Shown: positions 8,660 through 17,396, numbered from the stretch's first letter. The stretch is 64,000 bases of DNA from Alloprevotella tannerae (GCA_015259125.1 JABZGR010000008.1:1-64000), one strand, 5' to 3'. Made by a program: numbers and translations. Notes: generated from the sequence alone by a model not told the origin.

Positions 8660-9958
8660 CTAATCCTCTTTTTGAAGAAAAGATAGTAAGTCTGCGATAA
8701 CAAAGTTGCTCCCTCCGACAAAGATCGTGTCTTCCGGGCTTGCAGCCTTCAATGCCGCTTGATATGCATCTGAAACGCGATGAAACACCTGACCAGTTCT
8801 ATCGTGGCTGCGCGCAAATGTCTGAATCTCATCTTCAGAAAAAGAACGAGCCGTATTGGCACGGGTCCAATAAAAACAGGCATTTTCGGGCAGTTCTGCA
8901 ATGACGGCATCAGCCGCTTTATCGTTGGCCATACCAAAGATGATGTGCAGTCGACCGGAGACGTCGCGCAACTGATGATTTAAATATTTCCACCCGCCTG
9001 CATTATGTCCCGTATCGCAAACGACTTTCGGCTGTTCGCGCAATACTTGCCATCGTCCCATCAAGCCGGTAAGTTTGCAAACGTGTCTAAAGCCATTTGC
9101 TATGGCACGTTCAGTAAGCCACCGCCCTATCTCAGTTTGCTTTAAGATATTCAAAGCATTCAGGATCGTGTTGGCATTTTTCACCTGACATTCGCCCGCA
9201 AGCTCTCCTTTTAGTTCTGCATAATTTCGCGTTTGATACACTCTTAGTCCATCAGAAGAAAGAAAAGAGGAAAGCACTTCAGGTTGCTCATCGGCAAAAG
9301 TAATCGGAGCGTCCATCTCAGCGGCCTTTTCTGCAAACACCTTATAAGTTTCAGGTTGCGTCTCTCCTATTACAACGGGTATGTGTGACTTAATAATACC
9401 TGCCTTCTCGCCTGCAATAGCCGACAAAGTATCTCCCAAAAATTCTGTGTGATCTTTGCTGATATTTGTAATGATCGAAAGCAACGGAGTAATAACATTG
9501 GTGCAATCTAACCTTCCTCCCAAGCCCACCTCTACGACAGCTATATCTACCTGTTCTACTGCGAAATAGTGAAGTGCAAGTGCTGTAGTGATTTCAAAAA
9601 AAGACGGATGAAGAGGCTCAAAGAATGGGTGCTCTTTTTCCACAAAATCAACGACAAACTGCTCGGAAATCATTTCTCCGTTTATTCTTATGCGCTCACG
9701 AAAGTCTAATAGGTGCGGAGAAGTATAGAGTCCCACTTTCAGACCAGCCGATTGCAAAATCGCAGCTAAAGTATGACAACAAGAGCCTTTGCCATTTGTC
9801 CCCGCAACGTGAATCGTTTTATACTTTTTGTGCGGAAATCCAAAATGAGCATCTAAAGCATAAGTCGTTTGAAGGCCGGGCTTATAAGCCGAAGCCCCCA
9901 AATGCTGAAAGAGGGGCGCACTATTAAAGAGGTAGTCAATCGTTGCTTGATAATCCAT
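8660..9958 (-). CDS. folC: Bifunctional folylpolyglutamate / dihydrofolate synthase
   Basis: A 432-residue cytoplasmic Mur-ligase-fold enzyme that adds glutamate to dihydropteroate and to reduced folates with ATP. The P-loop GTNGKGS is at residues 53-59, followed by the FolC omega-loop region YTSPHLLDFRERIRING and, further on, EVGLGGRLDCTNV and ITNISKDH (metal and substrate site). Length matches the family (about 430). It begins 47 bases after mazG and is followed after 30 bases by the retropepsin-like gene, so the three are probably one transcript. Confidence 0.95.
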   Translation of the reverse strand: MDYQATIDYLFNSAPLFQHLGASAYKPGLQTTYALDAHFGFPHKKYKTIHVAGTNGKGSCCHTLAAILQSAGLKVGLYTSPHLLDFRERIRINGEMISEQFVVDFVEKEHPFFEPLHPSFFEITTALALHYFAVEQVDIAVVEVGLGGRLDCTNVITPLLSIITNISKDHTEFLGDTLSAIAGEKAGIIKSHIPVVIGETQPETYKVFAEKAAEMDAPITFADEQPEVLSSFLSSDGLRVYQTRNYAELKGELAGECQVKNANTILNALNILKQTEIGRWLTERAIANGFRHVCKLTGLMGRWQVLREQPKVVCDTGHNAGGWKYLNHQLRDVSGRLHIIFGMANDKAADAVIAELPENACFYWTRANTARSFSEDEIQTFARSHDRTGQVFHRVSDAYQAALKAASPEDTIFVGGSNFVIADLLSFLQKED

Positions 9959-10004
9959 GTTGATTGTTGTTTCAAGATAACCTATTTATAGAGGCGGATG
10001 TTGC

Positions 10005-10814
10005 TTACTTTTGTTCTGAAGCCTTCGCATCATCCCAGAACTGGTCCATTTCTTGAAGAGTCATCTCTTTCAAGTTGCGCCCTTGTTCTTTTACGCGTTG
10101 TTCAAGATAATTAAAGCGGCGTATAAACTTCCGATTCGTCTGCTCCAGCGCATTATCCGGATTGATATGGTAAAGGCGGGCAGCATTGATAAGACTGAAC
10201 ATCACGTCGCCAAACTCGGCCGTGGCTTTTTCTTTCGAGAGTTTTTCGGCTTTCATTTCAGCCTCAAACTCTTGAATCTCTTCTTTCACCTTAGTCCAAA
10301 CCTGTTCTTTTTCATCCCAATCAAAACCTACGCCGCGCGCCTTGTCTTGAATGCGATAAGCTTTGATGAGCGCCGGCAGCGACTCGGGAACGCCGCCCAG
10401 AACAGTCTTATTTCCTTCTTTCTCCTGCGTCTTTAGTTGCTCCCATTGCGCTTTTACCTGCTCCGAAGATGTGACTTGTGTAAGCACACCATCTTTTGGC
10501 GGATAAACATGGGGGTGACGATAAATCAGTTTGTCGCATACAGCATTACATACGTCTGCAATATCAAACTGCTTCGACTCCTCTCCGATTTTAGAATAGA
10601 AGACTATGTGCATAATAATATCCCCCAACTCTTCACGAATATCAGCCATATTACCACCCAATATCGCTTCTGAAAGCTCATAGGTTTCTTCGATCGTATT
10701 AGGACGCAAACTTTGAATCGTCTGCTTATGATCCCAAGGACATTTCTCGCGCAACGTATCCATTACGTCCAATAGTCGCTCAAAAGCCTTCAATTTTTCT
10801 GTAGTTGTATGCAT
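10005..10814 (-). CDS. mazG: Nucleoside triphosphate pyrophosphohydrolase MazG
   Basis: A 269-residue tandem MazG protein that hydrolyses (d)NTPs to NMP and pyrophosphate, clearing abnormal nucleotides. The N-terminal signature LREKCPWDHKQTIQSLRPNT (residues 21-40) is followed by the metal-binding EETYE (42-46) and EELGD (61-65). A second, partly kept set is in EEIQEFEAEM and EFGDVMFSLINAAR. The length fits the E. coli-type two-domain enzyme. It leads the minus-strand operon mazG-folC-retropepsin-like gene, with a TACCTTTG box about 118 bases upstream. Confidence 0.95.
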   Translation of the reverse strand: MHTTTEKLKAFERLLDVMDTLREKCPWDHKQTIQSLRPNTIEETYELSEAILGGNMADIREELGDIIMHIVFYSKIGEESKQFDIADVCNAVCDKLIYRHPHVYPPKDGVLTQVTSSEQVKAQWEQLKTQEKEGNKTVLGGVPESLPALIKAYRIQDKARGVGFDWDEKEQVWTKVKEEIQEFEAEMKAEKLSKEKATAEFGDVMFSLINAARLYHINPDNALEQTNRKFIRRFNYLEQRVKEQGRNLKEMTLQEMDQFWDDAKASEQK

Positions 10815-10931
10815 AACTAAAATTTATTACTGTATGCGTTTGACTAACTTTTACGCCATTTTTATATCTAATGAGAGATAAAAAGCAATACACATCTCGG
10901 TTAATCAGTACTCTAATATGAGTTTCATGGG

Positions 10932-10939
10932 CAAAGGTA
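10932..10939 (-). promoter_or_regulatory. TACCTTTG -7 box of the mazG operon
   Basis: On the minus strand TACCTTTG precedes mazG and leaves a leader of about 115 bases. No SD site or clear leader structure was seen. Confidence 0.6.
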
Positions 10940-11060
10940 ACAATAAATCTTCACCTATTTATTGTATGATTTCTTTTATTTAAATAAAATCGAGTGCGTT
11001 CGACACATAAAAAAAGCACACAAACGCCCTATTTTTTCGCGAAAAACGCGATCGAGCCTT

Positions 11061-11144
11061 GTCGCCTCGTGAGTGTAAACTTGTACCCTCACGATAGTAC
11101 AAGTTTACGCTCGTGAAAGAACAATCGTACGCTCACGAGCGTAC
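11061..11144. repeat. Class I four-unit palindrome array no. 1
   Basis: Cores lie at 11067 (TCGTGA), 11089 (TCACGA), 11111 (TCGTGA) and 11133 (TCACGA), exactly 22 bases apart. Each 16-base gap has the form N2-tetramer-N4-tetramer-N2, with tetramers mostly GTAC or one base off. The array lies in the 766-base gap between divergent mazG and rplM. The rest of that gap is AT-rich, with the mazG promoter on one side and the rplM promoter and leader on the other; no gene was found in it. Confidence 0.85.
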
Positions 11145-11412
11145 AACACAAAAATCAGCTTAAAGCACAACAGGCTCCATACTTTCGATATTTTACTTTA
11201 AGCTTTCAGATATACGACTCAACATGCCATATTCTTAATAATAGACTTTAAAAGTAATCACTCATCAGCCAGAAAGATAATTCCGACTTTAGCGTCTTAT
11301 TTATATGCTACACAATTTCATATTGGCCGCATTGCGCATCATATTTCAAGCCATTCTTTCCTACAAAACAGCGATATAAATCGCTCTATCCTAAAAAGAA
11401 ACGCAAAAAGAC

Positions 11413-11443
11413 TTTGTAGGTTAGTCCAAAATGCCTACTTTTG
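11413..11443 (+). promoter_or_regulatory. Promoter of the rplM-rpsI operon
   Basis: TTTG at 11413-11416, a 19-base gap, then TACTTTTG at 11436-11443. This is an exact match to the Bacteroidetes layout. Confidence 0.8.
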
Positions 11444-11449
11444 CAGGCC

Positions 11450-11580
11450 GATTATTATCTGCGGCGTAAAAAACGCTGCAAAACTGTTAGTTAAGAAAGG
11501 GCTACCTTTGGCCGGGTAATGGATCTTTCGAGACAAACAGCCGAAAATTTAGTAGTAATACAATTAAAAACAAACGAAGA
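11450..11580 (+). promoter_or_regulatory. Long structured 5' leader of rplM, candidate autoregulatory leader
   Basis: About 130 untranslated bases separate the promoter from the GTG start. The leader holds GC-rich short complementary segments (CTGCGGCG-type and GGGCTACC-type) in an otherwise AT-rich gap. Leaders upstream of L13 have been proposed in Bacteroidia, and this position fits; I did not fold it. Confidence 0.45.
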
Positions 11581-12042
11581 GTGGACACTTTAAGTTACAA
11601 GACCATTTCTGCAAACAAAGAGACTGCGAATAAGGAATGGGTCGTAGTAGATGCTACAGACCAAATTCTTGGCCGTCTCAGCTCAAAGGTTGCCAAACTG
11701 CTTCGCGGCAAGTACAAACCAAACTTTACGCCGCACGTAGATTGTGGTGACAACGTGATCATCATAAATGCCGACAAGGTTAAGTTGACCGGCAATAAGA
11801 TGACAGATCGTATTTATTATTCTTATACGGGTTATCCCGGCGGCCAACGTGAACAAACGCCGGCTTCAATCTTGGCTAAACCCAATGGTGCTGAAAGACT
11901 TTTGCTGCGTACAGTAAAAGGTATGCTCCCCAAGAATCGCCTTGGTGCACAATTGCTTAAAAATCTCCACGTCTATGAAGGCGCAGAACATAAGCACGAA
12001 GCACAATCTCCGAAGGTGATTGATATTAACCAGTATAAATAA
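11581..12042 (+). CDS. rplM: 50S ribosomal protein L13
   Basis: A 153-residue protein that binds 23S rRNA early in large-subunit assembly. Signatures are WVVVDATDQILGRLSSKVAK near the N-terminus, then LLRGKYKPNFTPHVDCGD and the L13 motif GMLPKNRLGAQLLKNLHVY. The start is GTG (MDTLSYKTISANKE), as in other Bacteroidales L13 genes. It heads the operon rplM-rpsI-rpsB-tsf, with an 8-base gap to rpsI. Confidence 0.97.
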   Translation: MDTLSYKTISANKETANKEWVVVDATDQILGRLSSKVAKLLRGKYKPNFTPHVDCGDNVIIINADKVKLTGNKMTDRIYYSYTGYPGGQREQTPASILAKPNGAERLLLRTVKGMLPKNRLGAQLLKNLHVYEGAEHKHEAQSPKVIDINQYK

Positions 12043-12050
12043 GAAAGAAT

Positions 12051-12437
12051 ATGGATATGATCAATGCAACAGGCCGCCGCAAAAGCGCCGTAGCACGTGT
12101 ATTCTTGACCGAAGGTACGGGTAAGATTACAATTAATAAAAGAGACCTGACGGAATACTTCCCCTCGCCTATTCTTCAGTACGTGGTAAAACAACCACTT
12201 CAACTGTTGGGCGCAACAGAGAAGTATGACATCAAAGTAAATATTGATGGCGGTGGCTTCACAGGCCAAAGTCAAGCGTTGCGCTTAGCGATTGCACGCG
12301 CATTGGTGAAGATCAATGCCGAAGACAAGAAAGCGCTCCGCGCAGAAGGCTTCATCACTCGCGATTCTCGCGTTGTTGAACGTAAAAAACCGGGACGCCC
12401 CAAAGCACGCCGTCGCTTCCAATTCAGCAAACGTTAA
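12051..12437 (+). CDS. rpsI: 30S ribosomal protein S9
   Basis: A 128-residue protein of the small-subunit head whose basic tail reaches the P-site tRNA. It has NATGRRKSAVARVFL at the N-terminus, the core GGGFTGQSQALRLAIARAL, and the hallmark C-terminus RRRFQFSKR. It follows rplM after 8 bases, the near-universal pairing. The next gene, rpsB, is 172 bases away. Confidence 0.97.
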   Translation: MDMINATGRRKSAVARVFLTEGTGKITINKRDLTEYFPSPILQYVVKQPLQLLGATEKYDIKVNIDGGGFTGQSQALRLAIARALVKINAEDKKALRAEGFITRDSRVVERKKPGRPKARRRFQFSKR

Positions 12438-12609
12438 TATACGCTTTGCTCTGCCGAACATTCTTCTTAAGAGTAGCTTCGCAAAGCAAAATATATGGTT
12501 TGCTATTGGTGCACGTTTAGCATCTAAACTCTTGGGATGCGTATCGCCTACTCAGGAGCTGGTTGCTTAAAGCAATTACAAACAGAAAGTAAACGAACAA
12601 AACAAAATT
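12438..12609 (+). other. rpsI-rpsB spacer, possible S2 leader
   Basis: A 172-base spacer between two genes of the same ribosomal cluster is long for an operon. It has no promoter match I trust. It contains inverted matches such as TTTGCT...AGCAAA and could form hairpins. It may hold processing or S2 autoregulatory structure, but this is unproven. Confidence 0.3.
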
Positions 12610-13446
12610 ATGTCAAGAACAACTTTTGACCAACTTTTAGAGGCTGGCTGTCATTTTGGTCACCTCAAGCGCAAATGGAATCCCGCAATGGCTCCTTACA
12701 TCTTTATGGAGCGCAACGGTATTCATATTATCGACTTGCACAAGACTGTAGCAAAGATTGATGAGGCAGCAGAAGCCCTCAAGCAAATTGCAAAGTCAGG
12801 CAAGCGCATCCTCTTCGTTTCTACTAAAAAACAGGCAAAAGATATCGTTGCTGAGAAAGCAGCTGCAGTAAATATGCCTTATGTTACGGAACGTTGGCCG
12901 GGCGGTATGCTTACCAACTTCCCGACAATCCGCAAGGCGGTTAAGAAAATGGCCAACATCGACAAGCTTACAGCCGATGGAACTTTCTCTAACCTCTCCA
13001 AGCGTGAAATCCTCCAAATCTCTCGCCAACGTGCTAAACTCGAAAAGAACTTTGGTTCTATCGCAGACTTGACACGTCTTCCTGCAGCCCTCTTCATTGT
13101 AGACGTAATGAAAGAGCACATTGCAGTAAAAGAAGCTCATCGCTTGGATATTCCTGTCTTCGGCATTGTTGATACGAACTCAGACCCCAACTCTGTTGAT
13201 CACGTTATTCCTGCAAACGATGATGCTAAACAAAGCATTGAAGTAATCCTTGACGCTTGCTGCGCAGCTATCGCAGAAGGCTTAGAAGAGCGCAAAGCAG
13301 AAAAGGTAGATCAGGAAGCGAAAGAAGTTGAAGAGAAAGCTCCTCGCAAACGTACTACTCGTGCTCGCAAAGAGAAGAGCGAAGAAGGCGTAGAAGCAGA
13401 ATCTGCAACAACACCGGCAACGGAGGAAACGCCTAAAGCGGAATAA
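12610..13446 (+). CDS. rpsB: 30S ribosomal protein S2
   Basis: A 278-residue S2, which joins the small subunit late and helps anchor S1. It has the standard signatures LLEAGCHFGHLKRKWNP and PYIFMERNGIHIIDL at the N-terminus and PGGMLTNFPTIRKAVKK in the middle, then VDTNSDPNSVDHVIPANDDA. The last 50 residues or so are a low-complexity Lys/Glu/Thr-rich extension (from about residue 225) typical of Bacteroidales S2. It is followed by tsf after 34 bases. Confidence 0.97.
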   Translation: MSRTTFDQLLEAGCHFGHLKRKWNPAMAPYIFMERNGIHIIDLHKTVAKIDEAAEALKQIAKSGKRILFVSTKKQAKDIVAEKAAAVNMPYVTERWPGGMLTNFPTIRKAVKKMANIDKLTADGTFSNLSKREILQISRQRAKLEKNFGSIADLTRLPAALFIVDVMKEHIAVKEAHRLDIPVFGIVDTNSDPNSVDHVIPANDDAKQSIEVILDACCAAIAEGLEERKAEKVDQEAKEVEEKAPRKRTTRARKEKSEEGVEAESATTPATEETPKAE

Positions 13447-13480
13447 TCCACAATTATAATCCTCAATTATTGATTTACTC

Positions 13481-14305
13481 ATGGAAGTAACAATTGAAGA
13501 CATTAAGAAGCTACGCACCTTGACCGGAGCAGGCCTTGGTGATTGCAAGAAAGCCTTAGCTGAAGCTAATGGCGATATGGACACGGCTGTTGAAATCATC
13601 CGCAAACGCGGCCAAGCGATTGCAGCAAAACGCTCTGATCGCGAAGCATCTAATGGCTGCGTATTAGTTAAAGCTGTAGAAGGCTTCGGAGCAATGATTG
13701 CTTTGAAATGCGAGACAGACTTTGTGGCTGCCAACAAAGATTTCGTGGCACTTACGCAAAGCATTTTAGATCTTGCAGTCGCAAACAAGTGCAAGAGCCT
13801 TGAAGAAGTTGAAGCATTACATTTGAATGATAAAGGAACAGTAAAAGACGCTGTAACCAATCAGTCTGGTATTACAGGTGAAAAAATGGAGCTTGATGGC
13901 TACTTTGTTTTAGAAGGAGAGCACATTTATACCTACAATCACCAAGCAAAGAACATTCTTTGCACAATGGTACAACTTAATAAGGCTGCAGAGGAGCAAG
14001 GTCACGCATTGACAATGCAAATTGCAGCAATGAATCCTGTAAGTGTGGATAAGGATGATGTTCCTGAAGAAATCCGTGCTGAAGAATTCAAGATTGCCAT
14101 TGAGAAAACGCGTGAAGAAGGTAAGCCCGAGAATCTTGTAGAGCGCATTGCAGAAGGCCGTATGAACGCTTTCTACAAAGAAGCAACGCTTCTCAATCAA
14201 GATTTCATTCAAGATAGCAAGATTACAGTTCGCCAATATCTGCAGCAAGCAGACAAAGATTTGACAGCCGTAGCATTCTGCCGCTTCACATTGCGTGCTG
14301 AATAA
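13481..14305 (+). CDS. tsf: Translation elongation factor Ts
   Basis: A 274-residue nucleotide exchange factor for EF-Tu. The N-terminal UBA-like domain reads IKKLRTLTGAGLGDCKKAL; the core signature ALKCETDFVAANKDF follows. The end (QDSKITVRQYLQQADKDLTAVAFCRF) is the usual C-terminal module. The length matches Bacteroidales members. It is the last gene of the rplM cluster and is followed by a strong terminator. Confidence 0.97.
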   Translation: MEVTIEDIKKLRTLTGAGLGDCKKALAEANGDMDTAVEIIRKRGQAIAAKRSDREASNGCVLVKAVEGFGAMIALKCETDFVAANKDFVALTQSILDLAVANKCKSLEEVEALHLNDKGTVKDAVTNQSGITGEKMELDGYFVLEGEHIYTYNHQAKNILCTMVQLNKAAEEQGHALTMQIAAMNPVSVDKDDVPEEIRAEEFKIAIEKTREEGKPENLVERIAEGRMNAFYKEATLLNQDFIQDSKITVRQYLQQADKDLTAVAFCRFTLRAE

Positions 14306-14335
14306 TTCAGAAGAGTAATTTTACTCATCATAGAC

Positions 14336-14373
14336 AAAGCAGTTCGTACATACCCTGTACAAACTGCTTTTTT
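14336..14373 (+). terminator. Rho-independent terminator after tsf
   Basis: The stem AAAGCAGTT/AACTGCTTT, with an inner GTACA/TGTAC pairing in the loop, is followed by TTTTTT. Confidence 0.9.
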
Positions 14374-14427
14374 GTATCTTCTTCTATATTATATATTGTG
14401 GATTTCTACTTTTTAATCTTCTCTGCC

Positions 14428-14435
14428 TATCTTTG
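14428..14435 (+). promoter_or_regulatory. TATCTTTG -7 box of the DUF151 gene
   Basis: The box ends 12 bases before the ATG at 14448, implying a leader of only a few bases and favouring that start over the in-frame TTG at 14433, which lies inside the box. Confidence 0.6.
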
Positions 14436-14447
14436 CAGAAAGAATTG

Positions 14448-15005
14448 ATGAAGATGGATCCAGATTTTATCGAACTTCAAGCACAAGGTATAACCCAAGG
14501 AGCCACATTAAAGAGCGCCTATATTTTATTGTTCAAAGAAAAGGGCGGAAACAATCTCGTCCCGACCTTAATCAATAAAGAAGAAAAAGACATTATTGTA
14601 AGCGGACTACGCACCAACTTCTCATTTACAAGCGGTTTAATATCCTCCTTGAGTGGAGCTTTCAATTTTCAACTCCAATATCTTTTATTTAAAGTAAGCC
14701 CAGAGAGTTTGCTTACAGCACATTTATTTTTTCTTCAAGAAGGTCTTCTTCACTCCATCAATGTTTCTATCACAGAGGGGTTAGCTGTTGCCATCGGGCA
14801 ACACAAACCTATATATATTTACAAGAAAGATTTAATGCTTCTCGTCAATATCAACCCCAAAGAGGGCGTAATAAAATTTCCTCTTTCTTCTATGAATCTC
14901 CAACTCTTACAAGAAGCATTAGCGCAAGCCGTCCATAATGAAGAATACGAACTTGCCGATCAAATCAAAAAAGAGATCCAACGCCGAACTACAGCAGAAG
15001 AATGA
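14448..15005 (+). CDS. DUF151 bifunctional-nuclease family protein with UVR motif
   Basis: About 185 residues. The first two thirds resemble the DUF151 (bifunctional nuclease) fold: LKSAYILLFKEKGGNNLVPTLI, later SITEGLAVAIGQ. The C-terminal 40 residues (LLQEALAQAVHNEEYELADQIKKEI) form a UvrB/UvrC-type helical hairpin, the interaction module of nucleotide excision repair. This combination is common in Bacteroidales. Nuclease activity is a family inference. Start ATG 14448 is chosen because the alternative TTG overlaps the promoter box. Its stop overlaps the start of rsmE as ATGA. Confidence 0.75.
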   Translation: MKMDPDFIELQAQGITQGATLKSAYILLFKEKGGNNLVPTLINKEEKDIIVSGLRTNFSFTSGLISSLSGAFNFQLQYLLFKVSPESLLTAHLFFLQEGLLHSINVSITEGLAVAIGQHKPIYIYKKDLMLLVNINPKEGVIKFPLSSMNLQLLQEALAQAVHNEEYELADQIKKEIQRRTTAEE

Positions 15006-15769
15006 AAGAGTTTCACGTTTTTTACGCGCCCGACATTGCGACAAACAAAGAGCTTCCACACGATGAAGCGCAACACATCACCAAAGTGTTACGTATGAAA
15101 GAGGGCGAAGAGATCATCATCACTGACGGAAAAGGCTCTTTTTACAAAGCCGCACTCTCCTTGGTTACCAATAAGCATTGTAGCGTCCAGTTATTATCCA
15201 AAGAGAGCACACGTCCATTGTGGAAGAACAAATTAGAGATTGCCGTTGCGCCCACAAAGCACTTGGATAGAATGGAATGGTTTGTAGAAAAAGCCACGGA
15301 AATTGGTGTCGATCAAATAAACTTCGTCGCCTGCGAATTTTCTGAGCGCAAGCAAATCAAGATTGAGCGAATGAATCGTATAGCTATCAGTGCAATGAAG
15401 CAAAGTCATAAAGCTATTTTGCCTCTAATTCCCGAGATGATAACGTTCAATGCTTTCATCAATCGTCCATTCGAAGGTAAGAGATACATAGCCCATTGCT
15501 ATAATATGGAAAATATCTGCGACGCCGATTCAAGTCCAACAAACGCAAGCACTTCTATACATTCTTCCGCCTTTCTTGGCCAACTACTCAAAGGCGAAGA
15601 GTCTGCCCAAGTACTTATTGGCCCGGAAGGAGACTTTAGTCTGCGAGAAGTAGAAGCCGCTGTGGCTGCAGGATTTATCCCCGTATCGTTAGGCAACAGC
15701 CGTCTGCGCACAGAGACGGCAGCCTTGGTGGCTGTCCATTTAATGAATTTGGCCAACAGCATCCAATAA
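15002..15769 (+). CDS. rsmE: 16S rRNA (uracil1498-N3)-methyltransferase
   Basis: A 255-residue SPOUT methyltransferase that methylates U1498 of 16S rRNA using SAM. It starts with the PUA-like domain (HDEAQHITKVLRMKEGEEI) and has the SPOUT knot motifs LIGPEGDFSLREVEAA and SLGNSRLRTETAA at the C-terminus. KHLDRMEWFVEKATEIGV is the family motif in the middle. It overlaps the preceding DUF151 gene by 4 bases. Confidence 0.95.
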   Translation: MKEFHVFYAPDIATNKELPHDEAQHITKVLRMKEGEEIIITDGKGSFYKAALSLVTNKHCSVQLLSKESTRPLWKNKLEIAVAPTKHLDRMEWFVEKATEIGVDQINFVACEFSERKQIKIERMNRIAISAMKQSHKAILPLIPEMITFNAFINRPFEGKRYIAHCYNMENICDADSSPTNASTSIHSSAFLGQLLKGEESAQVLIGPEGDFSLREVEAAVAAGFIPVSLGNSRLRTETAALVAVHLMNLANSIQ

Positions 15770-15799
15770 AAAACCCATAACGCTTCATCCCTTCCCCTT

Positions 15800-17293
15800 A
15801 TGTTTTCTGAAAATACAACCATACTTCAGCAATTATACAGCCAATGCTTCACCGCGCCGCTTAAGACCATCACGCCATTAACCGGATCAGGCAGTAACCG
15901 ACAATATTTCCGATTAGTGGGGCAAGATGCCCAAAGCTGCATCGGCGTAATCGGAGAATCGCGAAAAGAAAATGAGAGTTTCATCTATCTGACGCAGCAT
16001 TTTACAGAAAAGTCCTTGCCCGTTCCAAAAATCTTGGCCGTATCTGAAGATCGAATGAGTTATTTACAAACAGACCTCGGAAGTAAGTCACTTTTCGAAG
16101 CACTGCGTACGGGTCGAGAAAGTCAAACGGGTTATACAGCCAATCACATAGAACTGCTGATGAAGGCCATCCGCCTATTGCCCGCATTTCAGGTAAAGGG
16201 CATAGTCGGCCTAAATATGGAGCGCCTGCTCCCCCCTACTCGTTTTGATGTCAAAGCAGCTATGTTTGATCTCTATTATTTCAAATATTGCTTTCTAAAA
16301 GTAGCCGGACTACCTTTTGATGAAATACAATTAGAAGCCGATTTACTCCAATTGGGCTCCGATTTAAATGACAACGAGCAGACAGGTTTTCTTTACCGCG
16401 ACTTTCAAGCACGCAACGTTATGTTGGTAGATGGCAACCCTTACTTCATCGATTATCAAGGCGGGCGCGAAGGACCTTTAGAATACGACGTTGCCTCATT
16501 CTTATGGCAAGCATCGGCCCACTATGGAGCTGATTTGCGAACGATTTTGTTGGAAGAATATTTAAGTACACTTGAGGAAATCACCGACATTGATAGGCAA
16601 AAATTCCTGCAACGTTTAGATCTTTTTGTCTTCTTTCGCACGCTTCAAGTATTGGGTGCTTATGGTTTACGAGGCTATGTAGAACATAAGCCACACTTTC
16701 TTGCAAGTATTCCATTGGCCATCGCAAATCTCCGCGAAGCCTTGCAGAAAGGCGTAGCTGCTGCTTACCCTTATTTATCACAAACATTGGAAAAGTTGGT
16801 ACAACTGCCCCAATTCCAACTCCCCACGCCCTCGCCGGAACCAGCAAAACAGTTGACAGTTAAGGTGCAAGCCCCCACATTGGTCGTACGCATCTTTAGT
16901 TTTAGCTACAAGAAGGGCATACCGGAAGATACCAGCGGAAACGGAGGTGGCTATGTCTTCGATTGCCGCAGCACGCACAATCCGGGACGCTATGAACCCT
17001 ACAAAAAGCTGACAGGACTTGACGCTCCCGTCATACGATTTCTGGAAACAAACGGCGAAATATTGCCCTTTCTGCAACACGTATATGCATTGGCCGACTT
17101 TCACGTACAGCGTTATTTAGACCGCGGTTTCACCGCGCTTATGTTCTCCTTTGGTTGCACCGGAGGGCAGCATCGCAGCGTTTATAGCGCCCAACATTTG
17201 GCAGAACATCTTTCAGAAAAATTTGGTATAGAGATCATTTTGCAACATCGAGAGCAAGCTATCACACAACATTTTCCGGCAAAAGCCAAATAA
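15800..17293 (+). CDS. AmgK-like sugar kinase fused to a RapZ C-terminal domain
   Basis: A 497-residue two-domain protein. Residues about 20-330 are an aminoglycoside-phosphotransferase-fold kinase with catalytic loop YRDFQARNVM (D201) and the metal motif FIDYQGGREGP (D218), close to AmgK, which phosphorylates MurNAc/GlcNAc at C1. A Pro-rich linker (about 340-355) leads to residues 360-490, matching the C-terminal domain of RapZ: FDCRSTHNPGRYEPY and FGCTGGQHRSVY, a sugar-phosphate-sensing module. I infer an amino-sugar kinase with a sensor or partner domain for peptidoglycan recycling; a MurU-like gene lies at 44249-44977. It follows rsmE by 30 bases. Confidence 0.85.
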   Translation: MFSENTTILQQLYSQCFTAPLKTITPLTGSGSNRQYFRLVGQDAQSCIGVIGESRKENESFIYLTQHFTEKSLPVPKILAVSEDRMSYLQTDLGSKSLFEALRTGRESQTGYTANHIELLMKAIRLLPAFQVKGIVGLNMERLLPPTRFDVKAAMFDLYYFKYCFLKVAGLPFDEIQLEADLLQLGSDLNDNEQTGFLYRDFQARNVMLVDGNPYFIDYQGGREGPLEYDVASFLWQASAHYGADLRTILLEEYLSTLEEITDIDRQKFLQRLDLFVFFRTLQVLGAYGLRGYVEHKPHFLASIPLAIANLREALQKGVAAAYPYLSQTLEKLVQLPQFQLPTPSPEPAKQLTVKVQAPTLVVRIFSFSYKKGIPEDTSGNGGGYVFDCRSTHNPGRYEPYKKLTGLDAPVIRFLETNGEILPFLQHVYALADFHVQRYLDRGFTALMFSFGCTGGQHRSVYSAQHLAEHLSEKFGIEIILQHREQAITQHFPAKAK

Positions 17294-17396
17294 TGACAAG
17301 CATTCGGAAGTTTGTCTCCTCTGATTTCAATGTGAGTCTTTAGCATTCCACAACGAAGAGTCCCAAGTCCCAGCTACGCTGCTCGGAGTTTTACGG

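Noticed and set aside
12316..12570. 84-codon frame overlapping the end of rpsI
   Set aside because: It is out of frame with rpsI through its first half and has low-quality composition after it.
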